Positions 41,604 to 50,619 of a stretch of 64,000 bases of DNA are shown here, in pieces. The stretch's first letter is position 1, and every line of letters begins with the position of its first letter. Origin of the DNA: Actinoplanes italicus (GTDB lineage: Bacteria > Actinomycetota > Actinomycetes > Mycobacteriales > Micromonosporaceae); contig NZ_PVMZ01000002.1 in the NCBI RefSeq assembly GCF_003001815.1, forward strand, positions 372,001 through 436,000. The letters run 5' to 3'. The notes under the pieces were generated by a model, which was not told where the DNA came from, made no database searches, and saw only the letters and a list, made by a program, of their open reading frames with translations. The translations under genes were made by a program, and so were the position numbers.

Positions 41604-42839
41604 TCAGTCCTCTTTCGGGCCTTCGCCCAGGTTGTCGAGCTCGCTGATGTCCCAGTCCGTACGGGTGCGGGCGAAGACCTCGGGGTCGGCGAAGTCCTCG
41701 TCGGTGGGCAGCAGGTCGGGGTGGTCCCACAGCGCGTCCCGGCCCGGAATGCCCCGGTGCTCGGTGACGGCGGTCCACAGCGCGCCGGCCTCGCGCAGGC
41801 GGCGTGGCCGCAGCTCCAGGCCGACCAGGGCGGCGAAGGTCTGCTCAGCCGGACCGCCCGCGGCCCGGCGGCGGCGGAACGCCTCACCGAGCGGCACCAC
41901 CGACGGCAACCGGTCCCCGGCTGCGGCGTCGACCACTTGGCCGACCCAGCCCTCGATCAGCGCGAGCGCCGTCTCCAGCCGGGCCAGACCGGCTTTCTGC
42001 TGCGGGGTGTCCTCGGGCGTGAAGATGCCCTCGAGCGCCATCGCCTGCATCGACTCCGGGTCGGTCGGGTCGACGCGGCTCATCGCCTCCTCGATCGCCT
42101 CCCGGTTGACCGTGATGCCGTTCGCGTACGCCTCGACCGCGCTCAGCACGTGCGCGCGCAGCCACGGGACGTGGCCGAAGAGTCGCTGGTGGGCCGCCTC
42201 GCGCAGAGCCACATACAGCCGGACCTGGTCCTCCGGCAGCTCGAGGCCGGAGCCGTACGCCTTGATGTTGGAGGGGACCAGCGCGGCCGTGCCGGCCGGA
42301 CCGAGCGGAAGCCCGATGTCGCCGGCCGAGAGCACCTCGGCGGCGAGCTGGCCGAACGCCTGCCCGAGCTGACCGCCGAAGAGCGCGCCGCCGAGCGTGG
42401 CGACCATCGACTGCATCGGGCCGAGCTGGAGGCGGGCCTCCTCGGGCACCAGGTCGCCCATGGCGCCGACCATGCGGCCCGCGATCGGCTCGCACAGTTT
42501 CTTCCACACGTCGAGCGTGTTGTAGATCCACTCGTTGCGGTTCCACGCGACGGACTTGCGGATACCACTGGGAAGCGCGGTCACCGGGTCGAGCCAGAGG
42601 TCGGCGAGGCGCAGCGCCTCCTCGACCTGGTGGCGCTCCAGCATGTTCACCGCTGGGTCGCCTGTCGCCGAGAGCTGGCTGGCGGCGACCTGGCGGGCCA
42701 GGTCCCAGTTGACCGGGCCGCTGCCGGGCGCGGCGAACATCTGCTGCAGCTGCGCCATGAACTGCTGCATCTGCTGCGGGTCGGAGGGGTCGGGCGGCTG
42801 AGCGCCCGGCAGGGAGAAGCCGAACGGGATATCAGGCAC
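41604..42839 (-). CDS. DUF2342 (zincin-like) protein
   Basis: 411 residues from GTG at 42839. N-terminus is Pro/Gln/Met-rich (QQMQQFMAQLQQMFAAPGSGP); the domain then runs LARQVAASQLSATGDPAVN, KLCEPIAGRMVGAM and the family core LYVALREAAHQRLFGHVPWL. In this core the zincin position reads REAAH, not HExxH, as usual in the short actinobacterial branch, so protease activity is doubtful. Position matches M. tuberculosis Rv3195, next to a PDZ protease. Confidence 0.85.
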   Translation of the reverse strand: MPDIPFGFSLPGAQPPDPSDPQQMQQFMAQLQQMFAAPGSGPVNWDLARQVAASQLSATGDPAVNMLERHQVEEALRLADLWLDPVTALPSGIRKSVAWNRNEWIYNTLDVWKKLCEPIAGRMVGAMGDLVPEEARLQLGPMQSMVATLGGALFGGQLGQAFGQLAAEVLSAGDIGLPLGPAGTAALVPSNIKAYGSGLELPEDQVRLYVALREAAHQRLFGHVPWLRAHVLSAVEAYANGITVNREAIEEAMSRVDPTDPESMQAMALEGIFTPEDTPQQKAGLARLETALALIEGWVGQVVDAAAGDRLPSVVPLGEAFRRRRAAGGPAEQTFAALVGLELRPRRLREAGALWTAVTEHRGIPGRDALWDHPDLLPTDEDFADPEVFARTRTDWDISELDNLGEGPKED

Positions 42840-42929
42840 GACCCCAACGGTACGCGCGAAAAGCCCGTAGCGGACGGAGGGAGGTATCAGCTCAGAGAGA
42901 ACTCAGACGAGGTGGGTACGCTCACGCGC

Positions 42930-43958
42930 ATGAGACGTCGCGGTGTCACCGTCATCCTCGGCGCCCTGATCACCGCCCTGCTGGCAGCCGGTGTCATGGT
43001 CGCACCGATGCCCTACGTGGTGCTCAAGCCAGGCCCCACCGTCGACACCCTCGGCACGGAGAACGGCACCGAGGTAATCCAGGTCACCAAGGGCGAGACC
43101 TCGAAGTCGGCCGGCCAGCTGCGACTCACCACGGTCAACGTCCAGTCGCAGGTGGAACTGGTGTGGGCGATCCGGGGCTGGCTGAGCGACTCGGACGCGG
43201 TGGTGCCCCGCGAACTGATCTATCCACCGGACCGCAGCGAGCAGCAGGTCCAGGAGCAGAACGCACAGGAGTGGAAGGCCTCGCAGACCAGCGCCGAGAC
43301 GGTCGCGCTGCGGGAGCTGGGCTATCCGGTGCGGGTTTACGTGCGCAAGGTCACGAGCGGCGGCGCCGCCGAGGGCGTGCTCCAGGTCGACGACATCATC
43401 ACGGCCGTCGACGGGACGCCGATCACCGACCCGGGCCAGATCACCGAGACGATCCGGGCCAAGCCCGCGGGTACGACCCTGACCGTGGCTTACGAGCGGG
43501 CCGGCAAGGCCGGCACCGCTCAGATCACCTCGAAGGCCGACGCGAAGGACGGCACTCCGCGGATCGGTATCGAGATCGACACCAAGCAGCCGCATCCGTT
43601 CGAGATCGAGATCGACCTCGACAAGATCGGCGGCCCGAGCGCGGGGCTCATGTTCGCGCTCGGCATCATCGACAAGATGCGTCCCGAGGACCTCACCGGC
43701 GGAAAGATCATCGCGGGCACCGGCACGATCGACGACGACGGCAAGGTCGGCCCGATCGGAGGCATCCCGCAGAAGCTGGTCGGAGCTCAGAAAGCCGGAG
43801 CTCAGCTCTTCCTGGTACCGAAGGACAACTGCGCGGAGGCGCTTCGCAACGCCCGGTCCGGTCTGCCCATGGCAGAGGTGGCCACGGTGGACGACGCGCT
43901 CACCGCACTCAAGACGTTCACCGCCGGCGGCACACCGAAGCCATGCTCGGCGTCGTGA
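42930..43958 (+). CDS. PDZ-containing Lon-like serine protease (YlbL family)
   Basis: 342 residues, ATG at 42930. One N-terminal membrane anchor (VTVILGALITALLAAGVMVA), a PDZ domain (about residues 130-215; VTSGGAAEGVLQVDDIITAVDGTPI) and a C-terminal Lon-type protease domain with catalytic Ser in GGPSAGLMFAL and Lys in GGIPQKLVGAQKAG. The active site faces outside the membrane. Matches Rv3194c in position and layout; it is divergent from the DUF2342 gene. Confidence 0.9.
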   Translation: MRRRGVTVILGALITALLAAGVMVAPMPYVVLKPGPTVDTLGTENGTEVIQVTKGETSKSAGQLRLTTVNVQSQVELVWAIRGWLSDSDAVVPRELIYPPDRSEQQVQEQNAQEWKASQTSAETVALRELGYPVRVYVRKVTSGGAAEGVLQVDDIITAVDGTPITDPGQITETIRAKPAGTTLTVAYERAGKAGTAQITSKADAKDGTPRIGIEIDTKQPHPFEIEIDLDKIGGPSAGLMFALGIIDKMRPEDLTGGKIIAGTGTIDDDGKVGPIGGIPQKLVGAQKAGAQLFLVPKDNCAEALRNARSGLPMAEVATVDDALTALKTFTAGGTPKPCSAS

Positions 43959-44045
43959 TGCACGGAGCCGGTAGTGACGGGACAGTTCTCCCGCGTATTG
44001 AAGCTGGATGCGACATCGTAAGGTGAAACACCGGCCAGACGAACT

Positions 44046-47000
44046 GTGGAGCCAACGTTGGTCATGCGTAACAGTCCTCTGCCGAGGATGAGCCGGCGCG
44101 GTCGCGTCACCGTCGGCGTCCTGGTCGGGGTCTTCATTCTATTCACGCTGCTGGGTTGGGGTATCGACGCGTACACCGACTACCTGTGGTTCGACGAGGT
44201 AAAGAAGACCAGCGTCTTCTCCGGAGTGCTCGTCACCCGGCTCGTCCTGTTCCTCGTGGTCGGTGCGGTGATGACGCTGATCGTCGCCGGAAACCTCTAC
44301 CTGGCATACCGCCTGCGGCCGCTGCTGCGCCCGCATTCCAATGAACAGGTCACCCTGGAGCGCTACCGGATGATCCTGGCGCCCCGCCTGGGCACCTGGA
44401 TCACCGTGACCGGTCTCGTCATCGGATTCTTCGCGGGTCTCTCCGCCCAGAGCCGGTGGGGCGACTGGATGCTGTTCCGCAACGGTGGCGACTTCGGGGT
44501 CAAGGACCCCGAGTTCAACGTGGATATCTCCTTCTACATCTTCGAGTACCCGCTCTGGCGTTACCTGCTCGGTCTCGCCTTCACCGCCGTGGTGCTGTCG
44601 GTGATCGGCTCGCTCGCGGTGCACTACATCTTCGGCGGTGTGCGCCTGCAGGGCGTCGGCGACCGGATGACCACCGCGGCCCGCGCCCACCTGACCACGC
44701 TGGTCGCGATCTTCGTGCTGCTCAAGGCGGTCGCATATGTCCTGGACCGGCGGGCGCTGCTGCTGGAGCAGCACGTGTCCCCGGGGCTGTACGGCGCCGG
44801 CTACACCGACGTGAACGCCCTGCTCCCGGCCAAGGAGATCCTCGCCTACATCTCCGTGGTGGTGGCGATCGCGATCATCGTGTTCTCCAACGCGGTGATG
44901 CGGAACCTGGTCTGGCCGGGCGTCTCGCTGGCACTGCTGGCGATCTCGGCCGTGGCGATCGGCGGCATCTACCCGCTGGCCGTGCAGAACTTCCAGGTCA
45001 AGCCGAGCCTCCTGGACAAGGAACAGAAATACATAGAGCGATCGATCGAGAGTACGCGTACGGCGTTCGCGCTGGAGAACACCGAGGTCACGCAACTGCC
45101 ATCGAGCAGCGGCCGGCCACCGGAGACACTGCCGAGCGACACCAGCGCGCAGAACGTACGGCTGATCGATCCTCAAATCGTCTCTCAGGCGTTCACCCAG
45201 TCGCAGCAGTCGAGAGGCTTCTACGACTTCGGTGACAAGCTCGACGTCGACCGGTACACCGTCGACGGAAAGACCCAGGACTACGTGGTCGGCGCCCGGG
45301 AGATCGACGACAGCAAGCTGACCGCCCTGCAGCGCAACTGGCTCAACCGGCACACCGTCTACACGCACGGCTACGGCCTGGTGGCGGCGCCGGCCAACGA
45401 GTTCTGCGGCACCGGCCTGCCGTACTTCGCCTCTGGTCTGATCGGCAACCAGGGGGCCGAGAACACCGGCGACTGCATCACGCCGACCGCGGCACTCGAG
45501 GCGGAGCAGCCACGGATCTACTACGGCGAGAAGTCCACCGAGTACGCGATCGTCGGCCAGGTCGACTCCGGCAAGAACGTCGAGTTCGACCGGCCGCAGG
45601 ACCAGAGCACCCAGGGCGGCGAGGTCTACTACACGTACTCGGGTGAGGGCGGCGTCGAGATCGGGTCGTTCTTCCGCCGGATGGTCTTCGCCATCAAGAA
45701 CACCGAGAGCAACTTCCTGCTCTCCGACGCCGTCAACGCGAACTCCAAGCTCATGTACATCCGTGAGCCGCGGGAGCGCGTCGCGAAGGTCGCACCGTTC
45801 CTCACCGTCGACGGGGACCCGTACCCGGCCGTCGTCGACGGACGCATCAAGTGGATCCTCGACGGCTACACGACCGCGAAGACGTACCCGTACGCCCAGA
45901 GGATCAACCTGGCCACCGAGACCAAGGACGAACTCACCGGCACCGGGTCGTTCGCCCTGGCCCGTGACGACGTCAACTACATGCGCAACTCGGTCAAGGC
46001 GACCGTCGACGCCTACGACGGCACCGTGACGCTCTACGAGTTCGACGACAAGGACCCGGTCCTCAAGGCGTGGAACAAGTCCTTCGGCGGCGACCTGATC
46101 GTTCCGAAGGACCAGATCCCGCAGTCGCTCGCCGACCACTTCCGCTACCCGGCCGACATGTTCAAGGTGCAGCGCAACCTGCTCACCAGGTTCCACGTCA
46201 CCGACGCGCGGACGTTCTTCTCCGGCGAGGACTTCTGGCAGGTGCCGAACGCGCCGGACTCACCGCAGAGCGGATACCAGCCGCCGTACTACCTCAACGT
46301 CAAGCTGCCCGACCAGAACGAGACCCGGTTCCAGCTCACCGCCGGCGTCACCCCGCTCAACCGGGAGAACATGGCGGCCCTGGTCTCCGGCTCCTACGTC
46401 GCCGGACAGCCGCGACTCGAGATCTTCGAGCTACCCGACGGCAAGGTGGTGCCAGGCCCGGTCCAGGTCCATCAACAGATGGTCAACGCCTCCAACATCT
46501 CCCAGCAGCTGACACTGCTGAACCGAGGAGGCCAGGCGTCGGTCCTGTACGGCAACCTGATCTCACTGCCACTGGGCGGCGACATCCTGTACGTCGAACC
46601 GGTGTACGTGCGGAGCAGCCAGGCCAACGCCGCACCACTGCTGCAGAAGGTCCTGATGTCGTACGGCGACGGCCGTTACGTCGTCCTCGAGGACAACCTG
46701 CAGAAGGGCCTGGAAGCCCTGGCCGCTCTCGGCAAGAGCAACGCGCCACCCAACACCGGAACCACCGACCCCGGCGGTACGACCGATCCCGGCCCCACAC
46801 CCAGTGCGGGCGCCACCACCACACCGCCGGCCAACCAGCCGCCCACCCAGATCACGCCCGAGCTGTCCCAGGCGGCGGCCGCAGTCGACAAGGCGATCGC
46901 CGACCTCAAGGCAGCCCAGCAGGCCGGTGACTTCGTCAAGCAGGGCGCGGCACTGAAGGCCCTGGACGACGCGATCAACCGCTTCCAGGCGGCCCAGCAG

Positions 47001-47066
47001 GCGGCCGGCACGAGTACACCGGCCACCGCCACATCGACAAACCCGTCACCCACTCCAAGCGGGTGA
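44046..47066 (+). CDS. UPF0182 family large membrane protein
   Basis: 1006 residues; GTG 44046 or ATG 44064. Seven hydrophobic segments fill the first 330 residues (TVGVLVGVFILFTLLGWGI, LVLFLVVGAVMTLIVAGNLYLAY and others), followed by a very large extracytoplasmic region containing RFHVTDARTFFSGEDFWQVPN and YYLNVKLPDQNETRFQL. The last 100 residues are a Pro/Thr-rich linker and an Ala/Gln helix. Function unknown; position and length match Rv3193c, next to the PDZ protease gene. Confidence 0.9.
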   Translation: MEPTLVMRNSPLPRMSRRGRVTVGVLVGVFILFTLLGWGIDAYTDYLWFDEVKKTSVFSGVLVTRLVLFLVVGAVMTLIVAGNLYLAYRLRPLLRPHSNEQVTLERYRMILAPRLGTWITVTGLVIGFFAGLSAQSRWGDWMLFRNGGDFGVKDPEFNVDISFYIFEYPLWRYLLGLAFTAVVLSVIGSLAVHYIFGGVRLQGVGDRMTTAARAHLTTLVAIFVLLKAVAYVLDRRALLLEQHVSPGLYGAGYTDVNALLPAKEILAYISVVVAIAIIVFSNAVMRNLVWPGVSLALLAISAVAIGGIYPLAVQNFQVKPSLLDKEQKYIERSIESTRTAFALENTEVTQLPSSSGRPPETLPSDTSAQNVRLIDPQIVSQAFTQSQQSRGFYDFGDKLDVDRYTVDGKTQDYVVGAREIDDSKLTALQRNWLNRHTVYTHGYGLVAAPANEFCGTGLPYFASGLIGNQGAENTGDCITPTAALEAEQPRIYYGEKSTEYAIVGQVDSGKNVEFDRPQDQSTQGGEVYYTYSGEGGVEIGSFFRRMVFAIKNTESNFLLSDAVNANSKLMYIREPRERVAKVAPFLTVDGDPYPAVVDGRIKWILDGYTTAKTYPYAQRINLATETKDELTGTGSFALARDDVNYMRNSVKATVDAYDGTVTLYEFDDKDPVLKAWNKSFGGDLIVPKDQIPQSLADHFRYPADMFKVQRNLLTRFHVTDARTFFSGEDFWQVPNAPDSPQSGYQPPYYLNVKLPDQNETRFQLTAGVTPLNRENMAALVSGSYVAGQPRLEIFELPDGKVVPGPVQVHQQMVNASNISQQLTLLNRGGQASVLYGNLISLPLGGDILYVEPVYVRSSQANAAPLLQKVLMSYGDGRYVVLEDNLQKGLEALAALGKSNAPPNTGTTDPGGTTDPGPTPSAGATTTPPANQPPTQITPELSQAAAAVDKAIADLKAAQQAGDFVKQGAALKALDDAINRFQAAQQAAGTSTPATATSTNPSPTPSG

Positions 47067-47068
47067 CG

Positions 47069-47107
47069 ATCGTCTCCGGGGGTCGTTTCGCGGCCCCCGG
47101 AGACGAT
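47069..47107 (+). terminator. Terminator after UPF0182 gene
   Basis: ATCGTCTCCGGGGG (47069-47082) and its exact complement (47094-47107) form a 14-bp stem, two bases after the stop codon and 22 bases before the tRNA gene. Confidence 0.85.
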
Positions 47108-47128
47108 GCGCTAGGGTTTAGCTACCGA

Positions 47129-47202
47129 CGCGGGGTGGAGCAGCTCGGTAGCTCGCTGGGCTCATAACCCAGAGGTCGCAGGTTCAAATCCTGTCCCCGC
47201 TA
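47129..47202 (+). tRNA. Initiator tRNA-fMet (anticodon CAT), left copy
   Basis: 74 bases without encoded CCA. Anticodon CAT at 47163-47165, the three G-C pairs of the anticodon stem typical of initiators (GGG...CCC), T-loop GGTTCAAATCC. Acceptor stem starts CGCGGGG; the first base does not pair with base 72 (C opposite T), which marks initiators, though most have C opposite A. An identical copy lies inverted at 62980-63053. Confidence 0.93.
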
Positions 47203-47209
47203 CGAGTGC

Positions 47210-47250
47210 AGAGGGTCTATGTCCGCGGAGAACGCGGACGTAGGCCCTCT
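47210..47250 (+). terminator. Terminator after left tRNA-fMet
   Basis: AGAGGGTCTATGTCCGCG (47210-47227), loop GAGAA, then its near-complement (47233-47250), an 18-bp stem with two imperfect pairs. The same element follows the right tRNA copy. Confidence 0.7.
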
Positions 47251-47299
47251 TCGCATTTCTGCCGGGGGCCGAGCCTCCAGACCCCGCGTCACGGTGGTT

Positions 47300-47651
47300 G
47301 CGGTTCGCGGTTCCCTTCCGGTGGGTTGCGCTGGCTGGGGTTTGCGGTCCGCTTTTTGGTCGTTCGGTCGCGGTGTCGGCACTGGCCGCGGTTCGCGGTC
47401 CGCTCCTGGCTGGCTCGATCGCGGTGTCGGCACTGGCCGCGGTCCGCTTCCTGGTGGCTCGGTCGCGGTATCGGCGGTGCTTGCGCGGCTGGGGATCCAT
47501 GGTTCGGTCGCGGTGGTGGCCGTGGCTGGGCCAAACGCTCAGCGCGTGAGCCTTGAGTGCCTGAGCACCTGAGTGCCTGGAGCCCATGGGCTGAGGGCTT
47601 TGACATCCGAGGCCCGAGAAGCTGATCAATTCCTGGAGATCTTGGACACTT
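47300..47651. repeat. Non-coding GC-rich direct repeats
   Basis: No gene is supportable. Imperfect repeats of a CGGTGTCGGCACTGGCCGCG core, with spacers of about 50 bases, occupy 47365-47500. Another T/G-rich run lies just before. The last 100 bases look random up to the IS end at 47652. Confidence 0.5.
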
Positions 47652-48647
47652 ACTGAGGTGATCTCAGCGACCTTCGGATAGATAGCGATATTCGAATTGT
47701 GTGAGGTGGAGTGCGGCTGCGACGACGTCGCCGATTCTTGTCGGGCTGATGGTGCTGTGCCGCAGCGTTTTCCATCGGCCGGTCACCATGGCGTAGCCCC
47801 GTTCGTCCTGCCAGCGCAGGCCGCGCAGCAGCCGGTTCACGGTGCGGTTGGCGACAGCGAGGAGCTTGCCGTTGGCCGGCTGCCGGGTCGGGGTTTTGAT
47901 GCCGAGACCTGCACCTTCGTAGCCCGCGTCGGCCAGCGCGGGCGGTCGAGCTCGGCGGCCGCCCAGTTCAGGGCAGCGGTGACGCCGGCTTCCCGGGCAC
48001 AGCTCAGGTCGTGCAGATGGCCGGGCATCGCCTCGGCGGTCCAGATCGGAAGGCCAGCCGGATTCATGATCGCCTGGATGTTCGCGCCGAAGCCGCGGTG
48101 CTTTCCCGAGTACCAGGCGTCGATCGTTTTCCCTTGATGCTGGCGGTGGTCTCGGCCAGCCGGTCGCAGTCGAACAACTTGCCGTCGAGGATCACGAACG
48201 CCCAGCCGTCGTCGGCTGCGCGGCGTAGAGCGTCGTGCAGGTCGGGCCGCTGGGCGGCCAGGACCGCGACGCCTTCGGCGATGTAGCGGTACGCGGTCGC
48301 CCGCGAGATCCCGAACCCGGCACCGAGCAGAGCGGTGTCCTGTGCCTTGCGAAACCAGACCAGCACCATCAATGCCTGGTAGTAGCAGGTCAAGGCCCGT
48401 GTCCGGCGGCGTGTCCCGAGTAACCGGCGCTGCGCGGCCAGCAGCCGTGCGAGGTGACGCACGAGTTTCCTGGGCACGTCGAGCATGGCTCGATAACCGA
48501 TCACGTGGAGCCCTCTCGAAGACCTGTTTCTGTCGCAAGGACATGTCTATCGATGGCTCCACGCCTATATCCAGTACTGCCCAGCCTGTCCGGATATGAC
48601 CGTGTTCATCAGGCCAGGCGCATTCCTCTCGCTGAGATCATCTCACT
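47652..48647 (-). mobile_element. IS5-type insertion sequence with broken transposase
   Basis: About 1 kb bounded by terminal inverted repeats: ACTGAGGTGATCTCAGCGA at 47652-47670 and its counterpart AGTGAGATGATCTCAGCGA read from 48647 to 48629 (17 of 19 identical). It contains one transposase, interrupted by frameshifts (separate entry). It cut into a helix-turn-helix gene whose remains abut its right end. Confidence 0.8.
47664..48504 (-). pseudogene. IS5-family DDE transposase, frameshifted
   Basis: The protein can be followed through three frames. First (from GTG 48504): IGYRAMLDVPRKLVRHLARL, CYYQALMVLVWFRK, FGISRATAYRYIAEGV (helix-turn-helix), WAFVILDGKLFD. Second, starting near 48140: KTIDAWYSGKHRGFGANI and EAMPGHLHDLSCAREAG. 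Third, ending at 47664: GKLLAVANRTVNRLLRGLRW and TQFEYRYLSEGR. These are the parts of an IS112/IS1647-like IS5-group transposase with HTH and DDE core. At least two frameshifts disable it. Confidence 0.85.
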
Positions 48648-48900
48648 GTCCGGCTGCATTCCTTGTCTCGGTTCTTACCAGATAGCCGGCCGCCTCGATC
48701 TCGCGTAGGGCTGACTGGATGGAGTCGCGCCCGCAGCCATTAGCTTTAGCTATCTGCTCGGTGCGGACTATCCAGTTGTCCGGCTTGCTCAGAATGTAGA
48801 TGAGAAACTCCGCGAGCTTTGAAACTCAAGCGGTGTCCTCTATCAGCGCATTGCTGATGATAAAGAAGTGCGCCTTCGGCCGTGGTGCCCTGTAAATCAT
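48648..48900 (-). pseudogene. Helix-turn-helix protein, frameshifted and cut by the IS
   Basis: ATG at 48900 begins MIYRAPRPKAHFFIISNALI and continues to a premature stop; after a frameshift (LSFKARG / AEFLIYILSKPDNWIV) the frame reads RTEQIAKANGCGRDSIQSAL and REIEAAGYLVRTETR, a winged helix. The frame ends exactly where the IS begins. Proteins of this type occur on integrative elements and plasmids of actinomycetes, suggesting a former mobile element. Lower GC than its surroundings. Confidence 0.65.
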
Positions 48901-49164
48901 TTCTGCCTCAAATCGCTGTGCTCATCCTCGCCGCCGATTTGAAGTGGGGAGCCGGGGTCTAATCCAGCTCCGCACCTTTAGACCGCACAGCGACGAGGAC
49001 CTGTTGAGTACTACGGTTTGAGTTCTTGCCGAACCTGCTCTTGCGCGGTTTCACGTGATCATGGATGAATCCGTCGTGCGCCGAGAAGTCGGTGGGGCTA
49101 CCTCTAACATGGCGGCGCGGCCGTCTCGTTGAAGGAGGTGCGCTGACTATCGTGATGACGGTGA

Positions 49165-49262
49165 GCAGCGACGCACTTGGTCGATCTGTTCGCGGGATGC
49201 GGCGGCATGGAGATCGCTTTCCTTGCGGGCCATCGCCAACACATGCGGGAGGACGAGATGCC
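49165..49262 (+). pseudogene. Possible C5-cytosine methyltransferase fragment
   Basis: A short frame reads LVDLFAGCGGMEIAFLAGH, matching motif I of C5 DNA methyltransferases (DLFAGCGG). Nothing before or after continues the enzyme. The match is short, so this is tentative. Confidence 0.4.
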
Positions 49263-49289
49263 CGACCGTCATGTTGGTGGTAGGCGTGC

Positions 49290-49445
49290 CAGATCCTCAA
49301 GCCCAATGGGGACGAGCCGGAGAAGGTGAGCCCGCTCGACAACGAAATCTCCAAGCGCACCGAGTTCGAGGACCACATCAAGCGCACCGTCTACGAGATC
49401 GAGCACGACAGGATCGCCCACGGCATCGTCAAGCAGGAGAAGTAG
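49290..49445 (+). pseudogene. Unrecognised gene fragment
   Basis: 51 codons ending in TAG: starts QILKPNGDEPEKVSPLDNEI and continues EFEDHIKRTVYEIEHDRIAHG. The composition is protein-like (charged, amphipathic) but no start codon or family is visible. It directly follows the methyltransferase-like fragment in a region of debris. Confidence 0.35.
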
Positions 49446-49498
49446 GGGCTCGACACCTTCGGTGTGGTCGTTATCCACCTCATCGCTGGAGAACCACC

Positions 49499-49731
49499 GT
49501 GCCAGGCGTTCTGATCAACGGGTTGCCCGAGATGAAGGCCTTCGACAACAAGGTCTCCAGGTCCGTCCTCAAGGCGGCTTCGTGGAGAAGGTGAACCTGC
49601 TCGACATCACCGAGGATGACTGCGTACTCGACGAGTTACACGAGGAGCACCCCAAGCGGGCCGTCTTCGACATCCAGTACGACAGGTTCACCAACGACTT
49701 CCTCAAGGTGTGGTTGAGGTTCAAGAACTAA
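49499..49731 (+). pseudogene. Unrecognised frameshifted gene
   Basis: GTG at 49499 with GGAG upstream gives PGVLINGLPEMKAFDNKVSR, then a stop; the neighbouring frame from about 49578 continues FVEKVNLLDITEDDCVLDEL and HPKRAVFDIQYDRFTNDFLK to TAA at 49731. One frameshift near 49575 separates them. No family recognised. Confidence 0.4.
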
Positions 49732-49820
49732 CACTGCTTCAGAACGGCCAGAACCCGAAGGACGTAGTCCGAGGCGTTCTGTGCCTTACTGGTTCTCGTA
49801 AGAGAACTACTTGTTATCTC

Positions 49821-50078
49821 AGTGAGGTGATCTCAGCGAGAGGAATGTGCCTGGCCTGATGAACACGGTCATATCCGGACAGGCTGGGCAGTACTGGATA
49901 TAGGCGTGGAGCCATCGATAGACATGTCCTTGCGACAGAAACAGGTCTTCGAGAGGGCTCCACGTGATCGGTTATCGAGCCATGCTCGACGTGCCCAGGA
50001 AACTCGTGCGTCACCTCGCACGGCTGCTGGCCGCGCAGCGCCGGTTACTCGGGACACGCCGCCGGACAAGGGCCTTGA
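49821..50078 (+). mobile_element. Truncated second IS copy, inverted
   Basis: 258 bases nearly identical to the right end of the IS at 47652-48647, in opposite orientation. It starts with the inverted repeat AGTGAGGTGATCTCAGCGA (49821-49839) and carries the transposase start (GTG 49964; IGYRAMLDVPRKLVRHLARL). Identity stops abruptly at 50078, where a diguanylate cyclase fragment begins. Confidence 0.85.
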
Positions 50079-50612
50079 TGATAACCGCGCCGGTCGAACT
50101 GGTGCACCCGGGCGGACTGCTGAACGTCGTCTTGTTGCCGTCCAACCTCATCGCGGGGGCTGCGGCCCTGCACCCCTCGATGCGGCAGCTCACAATCCCG
50201 TTGCCGCAGCCTCCGACGTTTGTTCGCCCTCGCCTGGCGCTTCTTTCCGCAGCGACCCTGCTCGTCCCGGCTCTGATCTTTTTCCAGGGCGCGGCGGGCC
50301 GTCCTGGGCGGGGCTGGCTCGCGATCGGGTTGGGCTCTGTTGTATTGATTCTGCTCGTTACCGTACGAATGGTCGGCCTGGTCGGGCGGATCGAAACCCA
50401 GGCAGGTCACCTGACAGCGATGGTGCGGCTTGATCCGCTCACCGGTCTGGCCGACCGCCGCAGTCTGGACGAACGGATGGCGGAGGCGATCACCCGCAGC
50501 CGGGCGACCGGAGAAGCCCTCTTCGCGGCGCTGATCGACCTGGACCACTTCAAGCGGTACAACGACACCTACGGCCACCAGGCGGGTGACGAGTTGCTGA
50601 CGGAGGCGGCGG
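50079..50612 (+). pseudogene. Diguanylate cyclase fragment
   Basis: The frame contains a membrane segment (WLAIGLGSVVLILLVTVRMV), a linker helix and the start of a GGDEF domain: RLDPLTGLADRRSLDERM and [21 protein letters not shown]. It breaks off before the GG(D/E)EF signature and becomes alaS DNA of the other strand near 50613-50620. Both ends are lost: the N-terminus joins the IS remnant. Confidence 0.8.
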
Positions 50613-50619
50613 GGGCCTC

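Larger units (their letters stand above)
47108..47299 (+). repeat. Left arm of inverted tRNA-locus duplication
   Basis: About 190 bases including tRNA-fMet and its terminator reappear in reverse orientation at 62885-63074 with only a few mismatches outside the tRNA. The two arms enclose 15.6 kb of accessory DNA. Confidence 0.88.

Noticed and set aside
49290-49445. Fragment with KPNGDEP resembling eukaryotic ribosomal protein S7e
   Set aside because: The likeness covers only a few residues at the start; the remainder does not match, and a eukaryotic ribosomal gene is implausible here.
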